Under the pieces are notes generated by a model that searched no databases, had not been told where the DNA came from, and was given only the letters and a program-made list of their open reading frames with translations. A stretch of DNA of 35,000 bases, taken from contig CAUYUJ010017973.1 of NCBI GenBank assembly GCA_963575745.1, positions 1 through 35,000 on the forward strand. Reading direction: 5' to 3'. Source of the stretch: Prorocentrum cordatum. Its lineage: Eukaryota > Sar > Dinophyceae > Prorocentrales > Prorocentraceae. Shown here piece after piece: positions 29,801 to 35,000 of this stretch (positions within the stretch are counted from its first letter, which is position 1; each line of letters opens with the position of its first letter). The translations under genes and the position numbers were made by a program.

Positions 29801-30162
29801 TGGTGGTGCGCGTACGTGGCAAGCCTGCTGATGTGCTTGATGGCGTCCTTGAACTTCCCGTGTAGGGTGGTCAGAGCGTTGAGGGTGAGACCCCAGGCAT
29901 TTGCGAAAACGGTTCTGTACTCCAGGTGGAGATTCTGCCAGGGTATGCAGATGCCCATCGCTGCTTCCATAATGTCCCCGGTTGCCTCAGGGTAAGGGAA
30001 GGGCCAAAGCGTGGCGCGAGGCTCGCGCAACTGGATCATCATGACGACCAAGAGGACTCTGAGTGATGGGGTGTCCAGCGGGTGCCCGTCGCAGTTGAGG
30101 AGGTCCTGCCTTAACGTGGACCCGGCCTGGCCGGTTTGGAACAGGTGTGCCAGACTCTGCAT
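26898..30162 (-). pseudogene. Copy B: CxxC-rich protein related to the C-terminal half of copy A
   Basis: From ATG 30162 the frame is open for about 1,030 codons to 27075, except for TAG at 28537, 27979 and 27280. Cys pairs, by residue: CSIC 167-170 with C185; C241/C246; CRWLCERC 281-288; CDTC 402-405 with C423; CRRC 461-464. These match copy A block by block. After a run of six G (complement of 27069-27074), the matching block YNPRLN...WAGFDAYRM...HRLEVDW continues in another frame and ends in TAA at 26898-26900. A stretch rich in Pro, Arg, Gln and Ser (about 27290-27950) is probably disordered. The helicase part is absent: upstream of 30162 the frame is closed by a TGA and the sequence soon becomes unrelated. 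Either a truncated decaying copy, or a functional stand-alone gene in a genome where UAG is read as an amino acid. Function unknown. Confidence 0.65.
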
Positions 30163-30189
30163 CCCAGGGTGCGCGCGGTGCCTCTTTCA

Positions 30190-30680
30190 TTTTCCCGTAG
30201 TGGCGCTCTAGGCCTTGGGGAGCTGGTGTAGGATCTCGTGCGGGGTGCACCGTTTGGTGTCCTTCGGTCGGTGGCTGCGGCCTTGCACCTCGGGCAAGGG
30301 AGGGAGCGCTTCACATCTGAAGAACAGAGTGCCCCACAGCCATCATCACGATGGATTCTATCGGTGATCTGCCGCTGGAGCTGTTTTTCGTCGCCCACGG
30401 GGCCCTTGCCAAAAAAACACCTCGATCTTTTCATGCAATCGGGTGTTTGGTTTGGACGGCGACAGGCCGTTCCACACGCCCGCCTGCACGTCGGCGAATT
30501 AGTTCTTGACCGCGTTTTGATTGCTCCTTTACAAGAATCGAAGACTATGATGTTGTCTTGCAGGTCGTCTCCACTACATTGAAGGACGTAATTCTTGATA
30601 ACAATGTACCAACAACGACCGTGGTTCAAACAAACCAGACTTGGTGCGGCGATCCTCATATTTCTTTTGCCTGTGTTGAG
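30190..30680. other. 5' flank of copy B, no gene called
   Basis: A minus ORF (30111-30659) and a plus ORF (30238-30582) overlap here. The minus frame has LPCPRCKAA near 30300, which may be a remnant of the copy A/B family just upstream of the conserved HPGM block. Otherwise nothing is recognised. GC content falls towards the right. Confidence 0.4.
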
Positions 30681-30682
30681 AA

Positions 30683-30900
30683 GGAACAGGACAACGAAAA
30701 AGGTAGACGAGGACGAGGAAAAGGAAGAGAAAGAGAGAGGACGAGGAAGAGGAGGAGGAGGAGGAGGAGGGAAAACGAAGAGGACGGGAAGGCAAGACGA
30801 GGACGAGGGATATCACAAAGACGCGGAGGCGGAAACAGACAAACACCGAGAGAAAAACGGCGAAGAAACAGGACCAATACGAGGAGGGGGGAACGAAGGA
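30683..30900 (+). repeat. Homopurine (GA-rich) tract
   Basis: About 200 bases are almost entirely A and G on the plus strand, with 'gaggaagaggaggaggagg' at the core. Plus-strand translations are Lys/Glu/Arg/Gly-rich and minus-strand ones Ser/Leu/Pro-rich. I read this as simple sequence rather than a gene. Confidence 0.85.
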
Positions 30901-30920
30901 ACAACACTGTTAGACTGTTA

Positions 30921-31230
30921 GAAACGGATTATTGGAAAGACCGAAACGGATATATATATATATATATATAACTAACCGAAACGGGTTGGTGGAGGTACCG
31001 AAGCATTCTTAGAACTATTGCAACGGATCGGTGGAAATACCGAGACACATTGGTTGAGGTACCCGATTGGGTTTCTGGAGGCACCGAAAAAAGAGTTCCT
31101 GGAAATACCCAAACGAATTGGTGTAGGTACCGAAACGGATTGGTAAAGGTATCGCAGCGCCGAAGCTGATTTTTGGACGTACCGAAAAAAAGGTTTAATT
31201 ACCGAAGCGGTAGCGGAATTACCGAATCGC
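30921..31230 (+). repeat. 22-bp minisatellite 1
   Basis: Consensus about 'aacggattggtggaggtacc' plus 'ga'. The 'accga' phase marker recurs at about 30975, 30997, 31038, 31060, 31082, 31105, 31128 and 31151, i.e. every 22-23 bp, then at 31180, 31200 and 31220. A run of TA dinucleotides (about 30950-30970) interrupts the left part. Confidence 0.85.
30950..30970. repeat. (TA)n run
   Basis: Ten TA dinucleotides in a row following 'aaacgga', inside the left part of minisatellite 1. Confidence 0.95.
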
Positions 31231-31404
31231 ACCCGTTTGTTCCGAACCCAAACAAAGCATGTCGCATACCGCTGCCGATCATCAAACGGAAATAGAAAGC
31301 GCACACCCGTGGTCTCTGTGCACGCAACTCGGATAAAAAAACGCGTGCTCCAGGAATACAATGAATACGAATATTCCGCCCCAGTGCATGCAACAATTTG
31401 ACAC

Positions 31405-31590
31405 GAACGCAATTCTGGACCAATGTGCAACGTATTCTGGATCACTATATACGTATTCCGGATGAATTTATGCAACGATTTTGCACAACCCGACCTCTGG
31501 AACAATATGCACCCGTTTTCTGGATCAATATATACACGTATTCCGGATCAATGCATGCGCGTATTCCGGATCGGTATATAGACCGAACAA
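31405..31590 (+). repeat. 22-bp minisatellite 2
   Basis: Consensus about 'cgtattccggatcaatatat'. The 'ttcygg' marker lies near 31410, 31432, 31453, 31494, 31515, 31538 and 31561, i.e. multiples of 21-23 bp. The region between the two minisatellites (31240-31404) holds degenerate fragments of the same type. Confidence 0.8.
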
Positions 31591-31841
31591 GACTAATACA
31601 AATATTGATCCACACGGGACCAAATACCGATCTGGAATGGTGACAACTATTGATGGCAGAGCAACTCGGGAACCTCACAACAGCGGCGACCACCCTTTCA
31701 GAAACCAGTGCCACCTTGTATTCGAAACGTTTCTGACCTACTTATGACATGGGTGTCCCTTGACTCTGAAATGGATGTTCCGTGTTTCTGAGATAATCAT
31801 AATTTTGCTGCTACAATCGAAATATGAAAGAACCGGCTTCT

Positions 31842-32574
31842 TCAGCGAACATGTCTCCGACTTCTGGATCTGATTCGTTTGAGGAAAGTTTCAGAACAGC
31901 CTGGAGGCGCACGGGCTGGTAGGGGAAAACCTATGAACGCCACGCGGCCATTCGAGTAAACGCAAAACGCACTTGCTAGCCACAACAAAGTATGAATTAC
32001 CGCATCACAACCGCTCCTCCTTTTTAAACGGTCTGGGGTTGAACAGGGCATTTCGGAAAGAATGCGTCCTTTTTCGGGAACGGTGGCCGCCAACGCCGCG
32101 ACCAAATCATCCAAAGCAATTCGACCCACCGGTGCGGGTACGCCAAGCCATACCAAGACATTGCGTAAACAGTTGGACAAATCAAGAGAATGCTTGCAAT
32201 CCTGCGACGCCGAAGGACATGGAGCCAGTCCTTCCAGTTTGAGCCCATCGACGCAAGCAAGGTGGGCTCGCAGTGCATCCGACGAGCGTTCGACGTTACC
32301 AGTACAGCGTTCCATCGCCAAGCAACTGCAACTCATCAAAGGGCTGGACTGTCAGCTGGACGTCATGGGCAGTACCGATCAAGAGTGTGAGGATCACGTC
32401 CATGGTGGTTCTCATGCTCGGGAACGAAGTGCAGTACGACGCCACCGCAACTGGAGCGGCTCGAGGGCCGACGATCGAAGCAACCATACGCGGAAACGTG
32501 TGCTGAGGCGTGCTCGCCCAGCGCTGGAGCCAAGCACCGCTCGTCTACTGCTCGATGTTGTGCCAGGGATCTGA
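31842..32574. other. Region with two overlapping unrecognised ORFs
   Basis: A minus ORF (31842-32339, 165 aa, with a central stretch LVWLGVPAPVGRIALDDLV) and a plus ORF (32062-32574, 170 aa, Ser/Arg/Lys-rich, with KTLRKQLDKSRECLQSCD) overlap. At most one can be real. Neither shows a domain I recognise and no splice or promoter signal decides between them. Confidence 0.3.
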
Positions 32575-32968
32575 ATGATGCACTAAGGGCTGTCGGTGAG
32601 TTCTATAGCATCGTAAGGGTGATGATGTAACTTTTGGTGTTGCGGAGCGAGTGGGGTGTATCCTCCATTAAGTGCCTGTCAGACGGCAGCCGAGGAGGCG
32701 TGGCGGGGATCATGCCACGCTCTTCCCAGTATAGCTTCCATGAGGATTTCCAACATTTTAGAGCTCTTTCAAAAGCGTAAGGGTCATGTGACACAACATT
32801 GGCTCAATCCCTGATGCTGGTATCTGAGGTAGCCGTTTGACGATCGGAACGAAATCTCAGTTCATCGACGACGATCAGGCATCAACGAATAATCAGAATT
32901 CCTCGTAGTTTCTCAAAGTCATTTTGAATATCAATGCTCTTGGTGATTTGCTGCTGTGATTTCTCAAC
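32575..32968. other. Unassigned, AT-richer DNA
   Basis: No gene, repeat or RNA is recognised. Stops are frequent in all frames. Confidence 0.5.
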
Positions 32969-33292
32969 ATGGTCTTGTGCATATTTGGCGTCGCGTCGGA
33001 GGGAACTGTATTCCGAATTGTTTCGCCACTAGACGTCCGCCAGACATTCAAGACCTTCGGAATCTTCCATATTGAATCTTGTAATTGGTCTTTCAGGGCC
33101 CCAGATCCCGCCTTCACAGAGTTCTTTGGAGCTTTTGGGGCTCCTGGCGCGACATTTTCTGAGGCCGTGGAAGCGTGGTTTGGACTCAACCTGCCAGCGT
33201 GCTCGAACAGAGTCCCACGGGCACGTCCTGAGGCTCTCTTGGGGGCCTCTCGGGGCGTTTTGGAAGCGCTTTGCACCGGTCCAAGAAATTAA
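32969..33292 (+). CDS. Hypothetical small ORF (107 aa), doubtful
   Basis: ATG to stop, 107 codons, with a Phe/Gly/Ala/Pro-rich middle (FFGAFGAPGATF). A minus-strand ORF covers the same bases. No domain is recognised and I would not rely on either. Confidence 0.2.
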   Translation: MVLCIFGVASEGTVFRIVSPLDVRQTFKTFGIFHIESCNWSFRAPDPAFTEFFGAFGAPGATFSEAVEAWFGLNLPACSNRVPRARPEALLGASRGVLEALCTGPRN

Positions 33293-33408
33293 ACCAATAG
33301 AGCACATCACGTTGATTTCTTTTTTTTCGCACCATCCAGTTATGGCATAAACAACGTCTAAGACGGTAGCAACGCCAATCTTCGAATAGTAATCAGCCGG
33401 TCTAAGAT

Positions 33409-34002
33409 GTGATGAACAAAGCGACGATGGGACCGTACAAAACATGCATTCGTTCCACGTCGAGCATTGTCATTCTGAACACCCTGGCACTGGAAGTATG
33501 CGCGCGCATGCCATGCTTCACTCAACCAATACTTGAACGGCGCAACGCGACAAAACGGCACAATCTTGCGTATGCGTTTCTGCCACTGTATCTGTTTTCC
33601 ACGGATCGTTTTTGTATTACCTATGTGTTTGCAATGCGAATGTACGCAAATGTATTGTTGTGTGGGGGTGTATCACCAATCTTCAGTATTTGCGGGGAAC
33701 GATTGACGGGCCTGGTAACTGTACCAGCTCCGTGGTTCACTATGCCACCTCTAAGCAGCTCCGTACCGCAGACCGCTTTGAACAACGATTTCGAAGCAGC
33801 TGAAATCCAGCACCTTGTCTGCACGATGTGGGCGTCTCAGAGATCCCAAAGTGGCCCCCACTCCCGCTGGCGTCCACCCGCATGCATCGCCCCCCCTCTC
33901 ACACCTCCCTCTGTCTCTCTGGAGGCATCCTGGGCGGCCGAACGCTTCTCTGGGGTGCCCGAAGAGTCCACGATGCCCAAGATGGCTTGCAAGACGGCTT
34001 AG
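33409..34002 (+). CDS. Hypothetical ORF (197 aa), doubtful
   Basis: The longest ORF of the right-hand 4 kb. Its first half is hydrophobic in places (LAYAFLPLYLF and FCITYVFAM, about residues 53-80), which could be a membrane segment. The second half is Pro/Ser-rich. No homology is recognised. A shorter ORF on the other strand overlaps its first part. Confidence 0.25.
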   Translation: MMNKATMGPYKTCIRSTSSIVILNTLALEVCARMPCFTQPILERRNATKRHNLAYAFLPLYLFSTDRFCITYVFAMRMYANVLLCGGVSPIFSICGERLTGLVTVPAPWFTMPPLSSSVPQTALNNDFEAAEIQHLVCTMWASQRSQSGPHSRWRPPACIAPPLTPPSVSLEASWAAERFSGVPEESTMPKMACKTA

Positions 34003-34004
34003 GC

Positions 34005-34080
34005 AGGCCAGACATTGCGGCGTTGGCGCCTGGGCGACATTGTTCATACCTACAGGCTTCGGCAAACCAACACTGTGTAT
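34005..34080 (+). pseudogene. Possible relic of a RecQ/DEAD-type helicase P-loop
   Basis: The plus strand encodes FIPTGFGKPTLC, with PTGFGK at 34049-34066. Immediately upstream, in a neighbouring frame, it encodes GQTLRRWRLGDIV. Joined by one frameshift these resemble the Q-motif and Walker A stretch of RecQ-like helicases. Nothing helicase-like follows in any frame, so only a fragment remains, if the reading is right at all. Confidence 0.3.
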
Positions 34081-34099
34081 AAGCCATAGGCTACGAGCC

Positions 34100-34700
34100 C
34101 CACTCAATCTGATGCTAGTCAGCGCGATAGAGAGAAACAAACGCCACACCGAAACAAAAAACGCTTCACGCCCGAGCTACTGTCCCGCTTAGATTTTCTC
34201 GCCGTTCGCAAGAGTGGCGCAACACCTGTACATACTCCTCACATAGCCTGCCAAGACCAAAACAAGAACCCTGGACGTGAAATGCAAGGCAAATGCATGT
34301 GTCACGGGAACGGTGCTGGAGCAGGTGCACCAGGAAGAAAATACAAACATCCTCTTCGAGTACGACGGGCAATCTGGTAATCCTGGCACTGACAGAGCAA
34401 GCATGGCAAACCAACAACCGACTTAAGACATGTCTTTCCGAGCTCCGTGAAAAACCATGAGAACTGGCGGGTGCAAAAGGCTTACAGGAGGAGGATGAGG
34501 ATGAGGAGGAAGGGGCGGACGACGAGGAGTGGAGCCAAGCTCGTGAATGCGTGGACCAACCGAGGCTTCGCCCAGGGTGCGCTCACATAGGTTTCACGTG
34601 AGCTGAAGAAGTGATAGAGGCAGACAGAAAACAATACAGGGAAACAAGAGCGAGCAGGCACTGACTAAAGGACCAAGTGGATCCGCACAAGGGGGTGCAG
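34100..34700. other. Unassigned DNA with a short acidic coding stretch
   Basis: A GAG/GAT-rich patch (34486-34535) reads QEEDEDEEEGADDEEW on the plus strand, followed by a stop within about 30 codons. There is no recognised gene. Confidence 0.35.
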
Positions 34701-34927
34701 GGGGACGGGAAGCTCTGTGAACAAAACGCCCCTGACGCCCCCGAGGCGGAGGCCGCCGCACCCCCCCATGACGACGGGGCAGCGCGGGATGAAGAAAATA
34801 CAGAAGAACATGCAATGCACACCTGTATCCAAGCGGGGGGGGACTGCGCGAGATAAAGGGAGAGAAGGGGCGAGAGAAAGAGGTATAGCACTCATGCAGC
34901 CGCACTCAGAACATGGTGCACGCGTTG

Positions 34928-35000
34928 ATGCTGGCGTCGGGGCTGGCGTCGGAGCTGGTGTAGGTGACGGCGTTGGCGCCGGCGTGGGCGCAGGTGCTGG
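34928..35000 (+). repeat. 12-bp minisatellite encoding Gly/Val/Ala, cut by the window edge
   Basis: About six units of a 12-bp repeat (consensus 'gctggcgtcggg') end at the window edge. In the plus frame open from at least 34790 they read (AGVG)n with one Asp variant. The preservation of a multiple of three and of the Gly-x-Gly pattern suggests a coding repeat, but the gene lies mostly outside the window. Confidence 0.7.

Noticed and set aside
30574-30971. Lys/Glu/Arg-rich (plus) and Ser/Leu-rich (minus) ORFs
   Set aside because: They are direct translations of the homopurine tract.
1-35000. Telomeric repeats, rRNA or tRNA genes
   Set aside because: No tandem TTAGGG-type motif, no conserved rRNA segment and no convincing tRNA B-box with a foldable cloverleaf were seen by eye. 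A covariance-model scan could still find a diverged tRNA.

Overview
This window looks like repeat-dense, GC-rich nuclear DNA of a eukaryote. There is no dense operon layout, no bacterial-style gene packing, and no rRNA or tRNA gene that I can see. Long stretches are satellite and minisatellite arrays. The only recognisable protein-coding material is decayed mobile-element-like sequence on the minus strand. I cannot name the species; a protist or alga with a repeat-rich genome is my guess, not a conclusion. No telomeric repeat is visible, so a subtelomeric or pericentromeric position is only inferred.

Bases 1-12,865 hold no credible gene. They are a mosaic of four repeat families: (S) a degenerate satellite with a 165-180 bp monomer; (B) short AT/GC-mixed modules carrying 'ggaagctctacgagt'; (C) GC-rich units of about 285 bp centred on a palindrome rich in CGCG; (D) an element of about 330 bp. 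A conserved hairpin occurs eight times, always next to an 'agctctacgag' motif, and shows paired substitutions in its stem. S arrays, a head segment, a tail segment and the hairpin combine into composite elements of about 1.1-1.5 kb. One of them has long terminal inverted repeats. The first three lie on the plus strand and the last two on the minus strand.

Bases 12,866-14,812 are unrecognised GC-rich DNA with a small tandem duplication. Bases 14,813-24,628 hold a minus-strand block. It begins with the 3' part of a retrotransposon-like polyprotein (Cys/His cluster plus RNase H). After a 46-base gap comes a very long decayed gene (copy A) for an SF1 helicase of the UPF1/DNA2/NAM7 type, followed by a long region with many CxxC pairs. 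Copy A carries several frameshifts, in-frame stops, substitutions in both Walker motifs and an internal inverted segment of about 0.7 kb.

Bases 24,629-26,897 are GC-rich DNA with a GA microsatellite and small duplications. Bases 26,898-30,162 hold copy B on the minus strand, a paralogue of the part of copy A downstream of the helicase. Its frame is open for about 1,030 codons apart from three stops, all TAG.

Bases 30,200-35,000 change character: a homopurine tract, a TA run, two adjacent minisatellites with a period near 22 bp, several unrecognised ORFs of low confidence, a possible relic of a helicase P-loop, and a 12-bp minisatellite encoding Gly/Val/Ala repeats at the right edge. The main result is the pair of related, apparently uncharacterised helicase/multi-CxxC genes, one of them directly downstream of an RNase H module.
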